From NCBI RefSeq assembly GCF_038397755.1, contig NZ_CP151637.1, forward strand, positions 868,001 through 932,000: a stretch of 64,000 nucleotides of DNA, given 5' to 3'. The translations under genes and the position numbers were made by a program. The notes below the pieces were generated by a model, which worked only from the letters and a program-made list of their open reading frames with translations, did not search any database and was not told the DNA's origin. This document shows positions 21,243-29,031 of the stretch, one piece after another. The stretch comes from Microbacterium sp. LWH7-1.2. GTDB taxonomy: Bacteria; Actinomycetota; Actinomycetes; Actinomycetales; Microbacteriaceae. Positions within the stretch are counted from its first letter, which is position 1; every line of letters starts with the position of its first letter.

Positions 21243-22496
21243 ATGGTCGCCTCCAGGCGCGCCGCATGGGACGGCGCACGCAGTTACCCGGGAGGGCCGA
21301 AGGCTCTCGCTCCTCGCCGCAGGCGCAGGACGCCCGCCCTCGTCGCCGGTGTGAAGGCCGCGCTCACGGTGCTGAGCGTGGCGCTGGCTGCTGTGCTCGG
21401 CGCCCTCGCGGCGGGTTCGGTGGTGATGGCGCGCAAGGTCGTCACTCCGGCGCGCCGGCAGTCCGACACTCGCATCCTCGCGCTCGACACCGCCGCGCAG
21501 ACGATCACCCTGTCGCGCACGGCCGACACGGAGCTCCCCGGACGCTACGGGCTGTTCACGTCCGGCACGTCCGATTACATCAAGCTCGGCTCGGTGCTGT
21601 CGGAGGACGCCTCGAGCGTCAAGCGCAAGCTCCTCACGCACATCCCGGCGGACGCGAGCCTCGCCCCCGAGGCGGCGTTCAGCGGCTGGTACTACGACCA
21701 CCCCGAGCAGCTGCACCTTTCGTTCACCCCCGAGCTCATCGGCTCCACCGTCGGCCCGTGCCCTGCGTGGCAGTTCCCGGCCGGCGACGGCGACACCTGG
21801 GTCATCCAGGTGCACGGGCGCGGCACCACCCGGGCCGAGTGCTTGCGTGCGGTGCCCGTGTTCCACGCGCTCGGCATCACGTCGCTCGTGGTGTCGTACC
21901 GCAACGACGGCGAGGCGCCGCGCAGCCGCAACGGCACGTACGCGCTCGGGGCCACCGAGTGGAGAGACGTCGATGCGGCCGTCGGCTTCGCGAGGCGACG
22001 CGGCGCACGCCGGATCATCGTCATGGGCTGGTCCATGGGCGGCGCGATCGCGCTGCAGCTCGCGCTCAACTCGGCGCACGGTGACGCCATCGCAGGTCTC
22101 ATCCTCGAATCGCCGGTGGTCGACTGGCGGATCGTGCTCGACTTCCAGGCCCGTGCGGAGCGCGTCCCGGGCGCCGTCAGCCGTCTCGCAATCGAGGCGC
22201 TGCAGGCCGAGTGGGCCTCCCCGCTGACCCGTACGGGCGCCGCCATCCGTCTCGACCAGCTCGACGTCGTCGCGCGGGCCGCGGAGCTGCGGCATCCGAT
22301 CCTCATCCTCCACAGCGACGACGACGGATTCGTGCCGTCAGACGCGTCGCACGACCTCGTCGCCGCCCGTCCGGATCTGGTCGAGATGCAGGTGTTCGAG
22401 GTCGCGCGGCACACCAAGCTGTGGAACTACGACCAGGAGCGCTGGACCGCCAGCATCGGCACGTGGCTCGCCGCTCACGGGATCGTCGCGGACTGA
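21243..22496 (+). CDS. membrane-anchored alpha/beta hydrolase
   Basis: The 417-residue protein has a basic N-terminus (residues ~1-30), one membrane helix (AALTVLSVALAAVLGALAAGSVVMA, ~39-63, given here as two overlapping hydrophobic stretches), and an extracytoplasmic alpha/beta hydrolase. VIQVHGRG is the oxyanion region. The nucleophile elbow is MGWSMGG (Ser), PILILHSDDDGFVP holds the acid, and VARHTKLWNY holds the His. It resembles BEM46/S9-like serine esterases or peptidases of actinobacteria. The substrate is unknown. It is monocistronic and divergent from DUF3000. Confidence 0.72.
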   Translation: MVASRRAAWDGARSYPGGPKALAPRRRRRTPALVAGVKAALTVLSVALAAVLGALAAGSVVMARKVVTPARRQSDTRILALDTAAQTITLSRTADTELPGRYGLFTSGTSDYIKLGSVLSEDASSVKRKLLTHIPADASLAPEAAFSGWYYDHPEQLHLSFTPELIGSTVGPCPAWQFPAGDGDTWVIQVHGRGTTRAECLRAVPVFHALGITSLVVSYRNDGEAPRSRNGTYALGATEWRDVDAAVGFARRRGARRIIVMGWSMGGAIALQLALNSAHGDAIAGLILESPVVDWRIVLDFQARAERVPGAVSRLAIEALQAEWASPLTRTGAAIRLDQLDVVARAAELRHPILILHSDDDGFVPSDASHDLVAARPDLVEMQVFEVARHTKLWNYDQERWTASIGTWLAAHGIVAD

Positions 22497-22512
22497 CGAC
22501 CCCCGATGGGCA

Positions 22513-22962
22513 TCAGGCCGCCGATCTGGCGCGCACCTGACGCTGGGCGCGCAGGAGCATTCCGGTCATCCCGGAGATGCGCAGGGGCGACACCACTCGC
22601 GTGAGGCCCAGCGTCTGCGGGAAGTCGCCCGGCACCGCCAGCACCTCCGCGGTCGTGAGGCCGGTGAGGCCCTGCGCCAGGATGCTCGCGAATCCGCGCG
22701 TCGTCGGCGCCTCGGGCGGAGCCGTCGCGTGCATCGCGACGGTGCCGTCGGCGTCGACGTCCACGACGATGAACACCGGCGACTGGCACTCGACCACGCG
22801 CTCGTACAGTTCCGGGTGACCCTCGTATTCCACGGGCATCGACGGCAGCTCGTACGAGTACTCCAGGAGCAGCTGGAGCCGATCGGGCTCAGGCAGCTCG
22901 AGGAACTCGTCGCGGATCTCGGCGAGACGGTCAGGCAGGACGGATTCGGTCATCTCCGCCAT
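22513..22962 (-). CDS. sufE: SufE-family cysteine desulfuration protein
   Basis: SufE accepts persulfide sulfur from a cysteine desulfurase for Fe-S cluster assembly. The acceptor Cys is in YERVVECQSPVFIVVDV. The preceding LLLEYSYELPSMPVEY and later LTGLTTAEVLAVPGDFPQTLGL are typical. ATG 22962 gives 149 residues, though ATG 22953 (MTESVL) is also possible; GGGAA just upstream favours neither clearly. It lies 25 bases after sseA in the same operon, an arrangement joining sulfur donors and acceptors. Confidence 0.86.
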   Translation of the reverse strand: MAEMTESVLPDRLAEIRDEFLELPEPDRLQLLLEYSYELPSMPVEYEGHPELYERVVECQSPVFIVVDVDADGTVAMHATAPPEAPTTRGFASILAQGLTGLTTAEVLAVPGDFPQTLGLTRVVSPLRISGMTGMLLRAQRQVRARSAA

Positions 22963-22987
22963 TTTCCCACGAGACGGATGCTGCGGC

Positions 22988-23893
22988 TCAGCGCAGAGGC
23001 GCATCTCCCGGCTCGGCACCCGCCACGATCGGCACACGCACCGCGCTGCCCCACTCGGTCCACGACCCGTCGTAGTTGCGGACGTCCTCGAAGCCGAGGA
23101 GGTGCTTGAGGACGAACCACGTGTGGCTGGACCGCTCGCCGATGCGGCAGTAGGCGACGATCGCGTCGCCGTCCTGGAGCCCGACCTCGCCGCGGTAGAT
23201 GGCGTCCAGCTCCGCGCGGGGCCGGAAGCCGCCGTCCTCGGCGACGGCGCGCGCCCACGGCACGCTCTGCGCCGACGGGATGTGTCCGCCGCGCAGGGCT
23301 CCTTCCTCGGGGTACGCCGGCGCCGACGTGCGGGATCCGTCGTATTCCTCGGGGGAGCGCACGTCGATGAGCGGTCCACGGCCGAGGTGGGCGAGCACGT
23401 CGTCCTTATAGGCGCGCAGGACGGAGTCGTCGCGCTCCACGACCGGGTATTCGGTCGGCTCCGGGTTCGGGGCATCCGTCGTGATCGGTCGCCCCTCGGC
23501 GATCCACCTGTCTCGTCCGCCGTCGAGGAGGCGGACATCCTCGTGCCCGAACAGGGAGAACACCCACAGCGCGTACGCGGCCCACCAGTTGTTCTTGTCT
23601 CCGTAGATCACGACGGTGTCGTCGCGGGAGATTCCCTTCCTGCTGAGCAGCGCGGCGAAGCCCGCACCGTCGACGTAGTCGCGCACGACCGGATCGTTGA
23701 GCTCGGTGTGCCAGTCGACCTTCACGGCGCCCGGGATGTGGCCCGTCTCGTACAGCAGCACGTCCTCATCGGACTCGACGACGACGAGGCCCTTGCGGTC
23801 CAGGTTCGCCTCGAGCCAGTCGCCCGTCACGAGTCGCCCCGGCTCGGAGTACTCGGCGAACTTCTCGGACGAGGTGTCGGTCTCGACGGTCAT
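22988..23893 (-). CDS. sseA: thiosulfate/3-mercaptopyruvate sulfurtransferase (tandem rhodanese)
   Basis: The enzyme transfers sulfane sulfur to thiophilic acceptors. ATG 23893 follows AGGAG and gives 301 residues. There are two rhodanese domains. The inactive N-terminal one (~25-135) contains [18 protein letters not shown]. The catalytic C-terminal one (~165-290) contains [25 protein letters not shown] and the active loop [16 protein letters not shown] (Cys). The CRIGERSSH loop is the type found in actinobacterial SseA/CysA sulfurtransferases. It is followed by sufE. Confidence 0.9.
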   Translation of the reverse strand: MTVETDTSSEKFAEYSEPGRLVTGDWLEANLDRKGLVVVESDEDVLLYETGHIPGAVKVDWHTELNDPVVRDYVDGAGFAALLSRKGISRDDTVVIYGDKNNWWAAYALWVFSLFGHEDVRLLDGGRDRWIAEGRPITTDAPNPEPTEYPVVERDDSVLRAYKDDVLAHLGRGPLIDVRSPEEYDGSRTSAPAYPEEGALRGGHIPSAQSVPWARAVAEDGGFRPRAELDAIYRGEVGLQDGDAIVAYCRIGERSSHTWFVLKHLLGFEDVRNYDGSWTEWGSAVRVPIVAGAEPGDAPLR

Positions 23894-24055
23894 GGCGTCT
23901 CCTGGATTCGGGTGCGAGGTTCGAGCGGCCGTCATCCGCCATCAAGCGGGGGCGGGCGCGCACGGCTGACGGTTAGGGTTGAACCGTCGACTCCGACCCT
24001 AGATTCCCGCGGGGGGCGCCACAGCCCCTCCGTAAGACACCGACACAGGATCCGC

Positions 24056-25084
24056 ATGACCGTCTCCGCCACCCGCACCGGCGTCGTCCACCTCGCGGAG
24101 CGCGCCCCGCAGCTCGCCGGTGCCGAGATGGTCGCCGCGCTGGTCCCGCCGCCCCAGTTCGCCGACGCGACGTTCGACACGTACCGCGCCGACCCGGCCT
24201 ATCCGTCCCAGCAGGAGGCGAAGGACCTGCTCCAGGCGTTCTCAGGTGCCGCCGCGCCGGCCAAGGGCGGCCTGTTCCGTCGAGCCAAGCGCCCTGAGCT
24301 CAAGCCCGGCGTCTACCTCGACGGCGGGTTCGGCGTCGGCAAGACCCACCTCCTCGCCGCCGTGTACCACGCGATGCCGGCCCGTCGGAAGTACTTCGGA
24401 TCCTTCATCGAGTACACGGCGCTCGTGGGTGCGCTCGGCTACCAGAACACCGTCGAGCTCTTCCGCGGCGCGGATCTGCTCTGCATCGACGAGTTCGAAC
24501 TCGACGATCCCGGCGACACCATGGTCATGACGCGGCTGCTGGGCGAGCTCGTCACCTCGGGAACCAGGCTGGCCGCGACATCCAACACCCCTCCCAACGC
24601 CCTCGGCGAGGGGCGCTTCGCCGCGCAGGACTTCCTCCGCGAGATCCACGCGATGGCCTCGAGCTTCCAGACCATCCGCATCGACGGCACGGACTTCCGC
24701 CACCGCGCGGTCGACGGGCATGCCGTCGTTCTCGATCTGCCCCACTATGAGGCGGCGATCGCGGACGCCGCCACCACGGGACTCGCGTCGGACGACACGT
24801 TCGAGGCGCTCGTCGCGCACCTCGCGCACGTCCACCCCTCGCGCTACATCCGCCTCATCGAAGGGCTGGCGGTCGTCGGCCTGAGGGACGTGGCCCCTTT
24901 CACCGACCAGTCGGCGGCGCTGCGGTTCGTCGCGTTCATCGACCGCGTCTACGACGCGCAGCTGCCGATCCGCGCCACCGGCACGTCGCTCGACCTCGTC
25001 TTCCCGGAGGAGATGCTCGCGGGCGGCTACCGCAAGAAGTACCTGCGCGCGATCTCGCGGCTCGTCGCCTCGACGCTCGCCTGA
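24056..25084 (+). CDS. zapE: ZapE/AFG1-family ATPase
   Basis: This P-loop ATPase is related to ZapE (cell division) and mitochondrial AFG1. ATG 24056 (MTVSATRTGVVHLAERAP) gives 342 residues, near family length. Walker A is GGFGVGKTHLLAA (~93-105) and Walker B is LLCIDEFELDDPGDTMV (~141-157). Sensor-like ATSNTPPNALGEGRF and FREIHAM-like FLREIHAMASSFQTIRIDG follow. A TAGGGT element near 23974 may be its -10, leaving a leader of about 75 bases. It is monocistronic and divergent from sseA. Confidence 0.87.
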   Translation: MTVSATRTGVVHLAERAPQLAGAEMVAALVPPPQFADATFDTYRADPAYPSQQEAKDLLQAFSGAAAPAKGGLFRRAKRPELKPGVYLDGGFGVGKTHLLAAVYHAMPARRKYFGSFIEYTALVGALGYQNTVELFRGADLLCIDEFELDDPGDTMVMTRLLGELVTSGTRLAATSNTPPNALGEGRFAAQDFLREIHAMASSFQTIRIDGTDFRHRAVDGHAVVLDLPHYEAAIADAATTGLASDDTFEALVAHLAHVHPSRYIRLIEGLAVVGLRDVAPFTDQSAALRFVAFIDRVYDAQLPIRATGTSLDLVFPEEMLAGGYRKKYLRAISRLVASTLA

Positions 25085-25119
25085 AGCGCGCCGTTCTCGG
25101 AGCCGGTGTTCGGCGCGCC

Positions 25120-25189
25120 GAAACACGATGTTTACGTGCGCGCCCCTCGCGTAACGAAGGGGAAACACGGGTCGTCCCGCTGCCGAAAC
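25120..25189 (+). promoter_or_regulatory. GlnR-like binding-site array upstream of amtB
   Basis: GTAAC-N6-GAAAC (25151-25166) matches the actinobacterial GlnR a/b-site pattern exactly. GTCCC-N6-GAAAC (25174-25189) follows with one mismatch. Upstream, GAAAC-N6-TTTAC (25120-25135) is a third partial pair. The array ends about 45 bases before the predicted start site set by TATACC at 25221-25226. Position and target gene suit nitrogen-limitation activation of ammonium uptake. Confidence 0.6.
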
Positions 25190-25255
25190 GGAGCCTCGGC
25201 ACACTGAGTGAACCCGACGCTATACCTGCGTCCCTGCAGAGAGGTTCTCTTCGAG

Positions 25256-26524
25256 ATGGATCAAGGCAACACCGCATTCATCCTGATAGCGGCAGCACTC
25301 GTCCTGTTGATGACGCCAGGACTTGCGTTCTTCTACGGCGGTCTCGTCAAGGCCAAGAGCGTCATCAGCATGATGATGCTGAGCTTCGGCGCCATGGGCC
25401 TGATCGGCGTCCTGTGGGTCGTCTACGGCTACGCGATCGCATTCCCCGGTGCTGACGGCCTCGTGGCGCCGTGGTCGATCGACTGGTCGGCGCTGGGGCT
25501 CACGAGTCTGCTGGAGGCTCCGGAGGGCGCTGCCTACCCGCCGCTCGCCTTCGTCGCGTTCCAGGCCACGTTCGCCATCATCACCGTCGCCCTCGTATCG
25601 GGCGCCATCGCGGACCGCGCGAAGTTCGGCGCGTGGCTCGTCTTCGCCGCTATCTGGGCGACGATCGTGTACTTCCCCGTTGCGAGCTGGGTGTTCAACT
25701 TCGGCCTCGCCGAGGACGGCAGCTTCGCGTACGGCGGCTGGATCACCTACGGCATGCAGGAGTGGTTCGGCGTCGGTGCGATCGACTTCGCCGGCGGCAC
25801 CGCAGTCCACATCAACGCCGGTGCGGCCGCCCTCGCCCTTGCGCTCGTCCTCGGCAAGCGCGTCGGCTTCCAGAAGGGCGTGCACGTGCCGCACAACCCT
25901 CCGTTCGTGCTGCTGGGCGCGGGCCTGCTGTGGTTCGGCTGGTTCGGCTTCAACGCGGGCTCGGAGCTCGCGGCCGACAACACGGCCGCCCTCGCTTTCG
26001 TGAACACCATCGCCGCCCCGGCCGCGGCACTGCTCGCGTGGCTGATCGTGGAGAAGATCAAGGATGGCAAGCCCACCTCCGTCGGCGCCGCCTCGGGTGC
26101 CGTCGCCGGTCTCGTGGCGATCACGCCCGCGTGCGCCTCGCTCGACCCGATCTGGGCGATCCTGCTCGGCTTCCTGGCCGGTGCCGTGTGCGCCCTCGCC
26201 ATCGAGCTCAAGTACAAGTGGGGCTTCGACGACTCGCTCGACGTGGTGGGCATCCATCTCGTCGGCGGCCTCCTCGGCACCCTGTACCTCGGCTTCTTCG
26301 CCAAGAGCACCGGCCTCTTCTGGACCGGCAACGGCACCCAGCTGATGGTCCAGGCGATCGCCGCCCTGGCGGTGCTGGTCTACTCCTTCGTGCTCGCCTA
26401 CGTCATCGGCTGGGTCATCCAGAAGACCGTCGGCTTCCGCGTCAAGAACGAGGACGAGGTCGCCGGTATCGACACCGTCGTCCACGGTGAAGAGGGCTAC
26501 GTGCTCGAGGGCACTCGCGCCTGA
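25256..26524 (+). CDS. amtB: ammonium transporter (Amt family)
   Basis: Amt proteins are trimeric channels for ammonium/ammonia uptake. ATG 25256 (MDQGNTAFILIAAALVLLMT) follows GAGAGG and gives 422 residues with 11 expected membrane helices. Diagnostic segments are PGLAFFYGGLVKAKSV (~21-36), IDFAGGTAVHINAGAAALALAL (first pore His of the twin-His pair, ~183), LLWFGWFGFNAGSELAA and VGIHLVGGLLGTLYLG (second His). The 5' region has a GlnR-like array and TATACC -10. No glnK or glnD follows, unlike many amtB operons. It ends at a strong hairpin. Confidence 0.93.
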   Translation: MDQGNTAFILIAAALVLLMTPGLAFFYGGLVKAKSVISMMMLSFGAMGLIGVLWVVYGYAIAFPGADGLVAPWSIDWSALGLTSLLEAPEGAAYPPLAFVAFQATFAIITVALVSGAIADRAKFGAWLVFAAIWATIVYFPVASWVFNFGLAEDGSFAYGGWITYGMQEWFGVGAIDFAGGTAVHINAGAAALALALVLGKRVGFQKGVHVPHNPPFVLLGAGLLWFGWFGFNAGSELAADNTAALAFVNTIAAPAAALLAWLIVEKIKDGKPTSVGAASGAVAGLVAITPACASLDPIWAILLGFLAGAVCALAIELKYKWGFDDSLDVVGIHLVGGLLGTLYLGFFAKSTGLFWTGNGTQLMVQAIAALAVLVYSFVLAYVIGWVIQKTVGFRVKNEDEVAGIDTVVHGEEGYVLEGTRA

Positions 26525-26543
26525 CACACGGCATCCGCTCCCA

Positions 26544-26581
26544 AAGGGCGTCGCGGTTTCCCCCCGGACCGCGGCGCCCTT
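26544..26581 (+). terminator. amtB terminator hairpin
   Basis: AAGGGCG/CGCCCTT and CGCGGT/ACCGCG stack into a 13-bp stem with one mismatch and a C-rich 10-base loop. Confidence 0.75.
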
Positions 26582-26626
26582 CGGCGTTCCCGGGCGCCGA
26601 CCCCCGGCGATCCTAGGATGGCGATC

Positions 26627-27148
26627 GTGACACAGCGAAGCGGGTTGCGCGGCATCCTGAGCAGCATGTTCCGGCCCCACCGGACGGCAGGGTCCTCCAC
26701 GACCGCACCCGCGTCCGAAGACGGCCGCAGCGGCCCGACGGCGACCGTGGAGGTGGCGCCGCCCGGCAGGGGAGCGCTGCGGATCACTTACGCCCCGGAC
26801 CACGACGGCGACCCGGACGCGGGCGAGATCATCTGGACGTGGGTGCCGTACACCGAGAACGACGGCCGCGGTAAGGACCGCCCGCTCCTCGTGATCGCGA
26901 GGCAGAGCGCCGACCGCGTCTACGCCGTCCGTCTCACCAGCAAGCCGCACGACGGCGACCGGGACTTCCTCGCCCTCGGCACAGGGGACTGGGACTCGCA
27001 GGGTCGCCCGTCGTGGCTCGATATCGAGCAGCTCTACAGCGTGCATCGCGACGGCATGCGGCGCGAGGCATCCGCCCTCGATCTGAACCGGTTCGTCCTC
27101 GTTGCGGACGCCCTCCACCGCCGCTACGGCTGGGATGTCGGCGACTGA
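26627..27148 (+). CDS. PemK/MazF-like protein, solitary
   Basis: The protein resembles actinobacterial PemK/MazF-type growth-inhibitor-domain proteins. GTG 26627 is preferred over ATG 26618, because the -10 element TAGGAT (26614-26619) overlaps that ATG and lies 7 bases before the GTG. This gives 173 residues. A variable, probably disordered N-terminus (~1-50) precedes the SH3-like barrel: AGEIIWTWVPYTENDGRGKD, RPLLVIARQSADRVYAVRLT and SWLDIEQLYSVHRDGM. MazF toxins cleave RNA, but no antitoxin gene is adjacent, so it may act otherwise. It lies beside the integrated tRNA element, outside its repeat. Confidence 0.68.
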   Translation: MTQRSGLRGILSSMFRPHRTAGSSTTAPASEDGRSGPTATVEVAPPGRGALRITYAPDHDGDPDAGEIIWTWVPYTENDGRGKDRPLLVIARQSADRVYAVRLTSKPHDGDRDFLALGTGDWDSQGRPSWLDIEQLYSVHRDGMRREASALDLNRFVLVADALHRRYGWDVGD

Positions 27149-27152
27149 CGCG

Positions 27153-27186
27153 AGAAGGCCCGATCACTGTCGTGACCGGGCCTTCT
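27153..27186 (+). terminator. terminator of the PemK-like gene
   Basis: AGAAGGCCCG/CGGGCCTTCT plus inner TCAC/GTGA form a 14-bp stem with one mismatch, directly after the stop codon and ending 5 bases before the att-like repeat. Confidence 0.75.
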
Positions 27187-27190
27187 GTGG

Positions 27191-27235
27191 TGGTGGGCGA
27201 TACCAGACTCGAACTGATGACCTCTTCTGTGTGAA
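27191..27235 (-). repeat. att-like partial copy of tRNA-Val(CAC) 3' half
   Basis: The copy runs on the minus strand from the anticodon loop TTCACAC to the encoded CCA. It differs from the intact tRNA at one base (27228, T for C) and diverges abruptly beyond. It cannot fold as a whole tRNA. Confidence 0.85.
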
Positions 27236-27265
27236 AGAGGGAAACGGCATCCCACCCCATACCGG

Positions 27266-27311
27266 CGAGTCCCCGTCTGCCCCCTGGATACGGGCTCCAG
27301 GCGGGGACTCG
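27266..27311. repeat. large stem-loop next to the att-like repeat
   Basis: CGAGTCCCCG (27266-27275) pairs with CGGGGACTCG (27302-27311), and CCTGGA (27283-27288) pairs with TCCAGG (27296-27301). A 7-base bulge and a 7-base loop interrupt the 16-bp stem. It could terminate the minus-strand gene or be a recombination relic. Confidence 0.6.
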
Positions 27312-27384
27312 TCCCGTTCTGTCCCATCGCGTGACGGGGCCGTACCGCGTGTGGATTCCACACACGGCTCTACACATCTGTTGG

Positions 27385-28293
27385 CTAGTCCTGCGCCTGG
27401 CCGAGGTCGATAGGAAGCTGCCCGAGGATTCGCCGCGCCGCGTCCAATGTCGCGAGCGCCTCACCCACGGTCACAGGGCTCAGCGGAGACATGTTGATGT
27501 GGATGAGGGACTCATCGTCGTCCTCCTCCACGCGAAGGACGCATGCGGAGCCGATCGGCTCGACCTCGCCAATGAGGCGCGAGATGTACCGCACGTCATC
27601 GAGGATGACGGGTTCGGCTTCGCGCATGTACATCGCAACGATGGTGTGGCAGGCGTTGAAGGCGTCGTGGAACGCCCACCGGAGATCGACCTGTGCGGGC
27701 TGACCTGCCCATAGGTCGCGGAACTGCTCCCACGCCTTCCGATATGGAGGCTCCGCCTCCTTGATGTACCTCTCACACAACGCGGGCACGTCGACCATGG
27801 GTCGGGTTCGATTCTCACCAGTGTCGGGGTCCCGGTCCTTTGACACGGTTATGGCGCTCGTCGCTGACCGGTAGTGCTGCTCGACGTTGCGGAGCATCCA
27901 CACCAACCGGAAGGCGTGATGCTTCTTGTACAGGGTGTCGAAGTTCGCAGGCGCAGTGCTTCCCATCGGAAACGATAGAGAACTTGCCGTCGTCTCGATA
28001 GTTGCCCGGAGTCCAGTGAAGGCTGTCAGCGCGGCGCTGAGGCGTCCGTTCAGACGCGACCGGAACTCACCACGCTCGAAGTCGGTAGGCGTGACCGAGG
28101 GAATCTCGTCCAGCGTCTCGGTAAGCGCGTTCAACGCGTCGATGAGTGGCCCGATCAGCGTATGGCCCGCGAAGTCGCGCATCCGCTCCATCGCGAGGGG
28201 TATCCGCTTCCGCTCCTCGTCGGTGAGGGGCCTGTCAACGCGGACACTTCCCTTCGTGTTCGACCCGAGGGACCAACCATCACCATCCAGCAT
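27385..28293 (-). CDS. unknown protein with HEPN-type RX4H motif, on integrated element
   Basis: I do not recognise a named family. ATG 28293 follows GAGGAGG and gives 302 residues, predicted mostly helical and soluble. The segment FRLVWMLRNVEQHYRS (~128-143) contains R135-N-V-E-Q-H140. This fits the RX4-6H catalytic motif of HEPN ribonucleases, including the polar residue right after Arg. HEPN proteins are common in phage defence and toxin systems. The rest includes a charged N-terminus (PLTDEERKRIPLAMERMRDF) and an acidic EEDDDES near the C-terminus. It is the only intact gene on the element. The HEPN assignment is inference. Confidence 0.5.
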   Translation of the reverse strand: MLDGDGWSLGSNTKGSVRVDRPLTDEERKRIPLAMERMRDFAGHTLIGPLIDALNALTETLDEIPSVTPTDFERGEFRSRLNGRLSAALTAFTGLRATIETTASSLSFPMGSTAPANFDTLYKKHHAFRLVWMLRNVEQHYRSATSAITVSKDRDPDTGENRTRPMVDVPALCERYIKEAEPPYRKAWEQFRDLWAGQPAQVDLRWAFHDAFNACHTIVAMYMREAEPVILDDVRYISRLIGEVEPIGSACVLRVEEDDDESLIHINMSPLSPVTVGEALATLDAARRILGQLPIDLGQAQD

Positions 28294-28370
28294 GTACGCC
28301 TCCTCAGGGCAAGCATGACGCACCCCTCCCACGCAGGAGAGCGCGGGAGTGGTGCGCGGTTGGGGTCGCG

Positions 28371-28586
28371 TCAGTCGCTCAGGGTGATCCTCTGAATCGC
28401 GGCCGCGTGCGGGAACGCGAACGACACGCGCATGGTCGCGCGGATCGCCGTGCGGTCGCTGGTGAAGTACGCCGAACGGTCCACGGCCAGGTCGACGTCA
28501 TTCCGGCGCACCAGGATCGCGTGCACCCGCGGGATGCCCCAGCCGGTGCCCGCCGTCACTGCCGACGAGAAGCGCTCGCGGACGCC
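28371..28586 (-). pseudogene. probable 3' remnant of an HK97-type phage major capsid gene
   Basis: The minus-strand frame from about 28586 to the stop at 28371 encodes 71 residues resembling the C-terminus of HK97-fold capsid proteins. NDVDLAVDRSAYFTSDR is followed by TAIRATMRVSFAFPHAAAI, the 'R-(A/T)-x-x-R-V-x-F/W' pattern seen there. There is no start codon or ribosome-binding site. The frame upstream runs into the short repeats and the tRNA, as expected for an internal deletion of a prophage. Confidence 0.42.
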
Positions 28587-28589
28587 AAT

Positions 28590-28620
28590 TCCACACAACC
28601 GGCCGATTTCTCCACACAAC
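28590..28620. repeat. tandem TCCACACAAC repeats near att core
   Basis: TCCACACAAC occurs at 28590-28599 and 28611-28620, 21 bp apart, about 60-85 bp from the att-like core. TTCCACACA recurs at 27356-27364 near the other end. Spacing and placement suit integrase arm-type sites, or a deletion junction. Confidence 0.4.
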
Positions 28621-28675
28621 GCGCCGTGGGCGAATAGGTGGAATGCGAAAACCCCCGGCGAACCAGGGGTTTTCT

Positions 28676-28751
28676 TGGTGGGCGATACCAGACTCGAACT
28701 GATGACCTCTTCCGTGTGAAGGAAGCGCGCTACCAACTGCGCCAATCGCCC
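28676..28751 (-). tRNA. tRNA-Val(CAC)
   Basis: This is a 76-base cloverleaf on the minus strand with acceptor GGGCGAT/ATCGCCC, D arm GGCGCAGTTGGTAGCGC, anticodon stem CTTCC/GGAAG around TTCACAC (anticodon CAC), TTCGAGTC T arm and encoded CCA. A minus-strand TAAGGT lies at 28781-28776. Its 3' half is duplicated at 27191, which marks it as the integration target. Confidence 0.93.
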
Positions 28752-28841
28752 GTTCCCCGAGGGGGACGAGTAACAACCTTACCGGATGCAGCCCGGTGCC
28801 TCGAACCACATCGCCGAGACACGCGCGGGGTGCACCCGGTT

Positions 28842-28869
28842 TTGCAGGACGCCCCGGATCGGTTAGAGT
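28842..28869 (+). promoter_or_regulatory. tRNA-Gly promoter
   Basis: TTGCAG (28842-28847) and TAGAGT (28864-28869) are separated by 16 bases and lie about 38 bases before tRNA-Gly. Confidence 0.5.
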
Positions 28870-28906
28870 CTTTCAAGTGCCCGGGTGAACAACCCGGGAA
28901 CGAAAT

Positions 28907-28979
28907 GCGGATGTAGCGCAGTTGGTAGCGCATCACCTTGCCAAGGTGAGGGTCGCGAGTTCGAGTCTCGTCATCCGCT
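28907..28979 (+). tRNA. tRNA-Gly(GCC)
   Basis: The 73-base cloverleaf has acceptor GCGGATG/CATCCGC, anticodon stem TCACC/GGTGA with loop TTGCCAA (anticodon GCC) and T-arm TTCGAGTC. The 3' CCA is not encoded, unlike the neighbouring tRNA genes. Confidence 0.93.
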
Positions 28980-29031
28980 CGAGTGCAGGGATCCCTCCAG
29001 GGGTCACGGCACGTGGGGTCAAACCACACGC

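Larger units (their letters stand above)
27191..28720. mobile_element. degenerate integrated element in tRNA-Val(CAC)
   Basis: A 45-bp sequence from the 3' half of tRNA-Val(CAC) occurs twice, at 27191-27235 and at 28676-28720 inside the intact tRNA, 44 of 45 identical. That is the footprint of site-specific integration by a tyrosine recombinase. The 1.5 kb between has visibly lower GC than the flanks, an unknown gene, a probable capsid remnant and repeated TCCACACA words near both ends that could be integrase arm sites. No integrase remains, so the element is probably fixed. Confidence 0.72.

Noticed and set aside
25106-25126. GTGTT-CGGCG/CGCCG-AACAC inverted repeat as zapE terminator
   Set aside because: It has no loop and one bulge, and it overlaps the first GlnR-like half-site; the role is ambiguous, so it was not listed.
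26618-26626. ATG 26618 as start of the PemK-like gene
   Set aside because: The ATG overlaps the TAGGAT -10 element, so it would not be in the transcript; GTG 26627 fits.
28587-28745. Minus-strand frame extending through tRNA-Val into the capsid-like fragment
   Set aside because: The first part is translated tRNA sequence; only the last ~71 codons have protein-like character.
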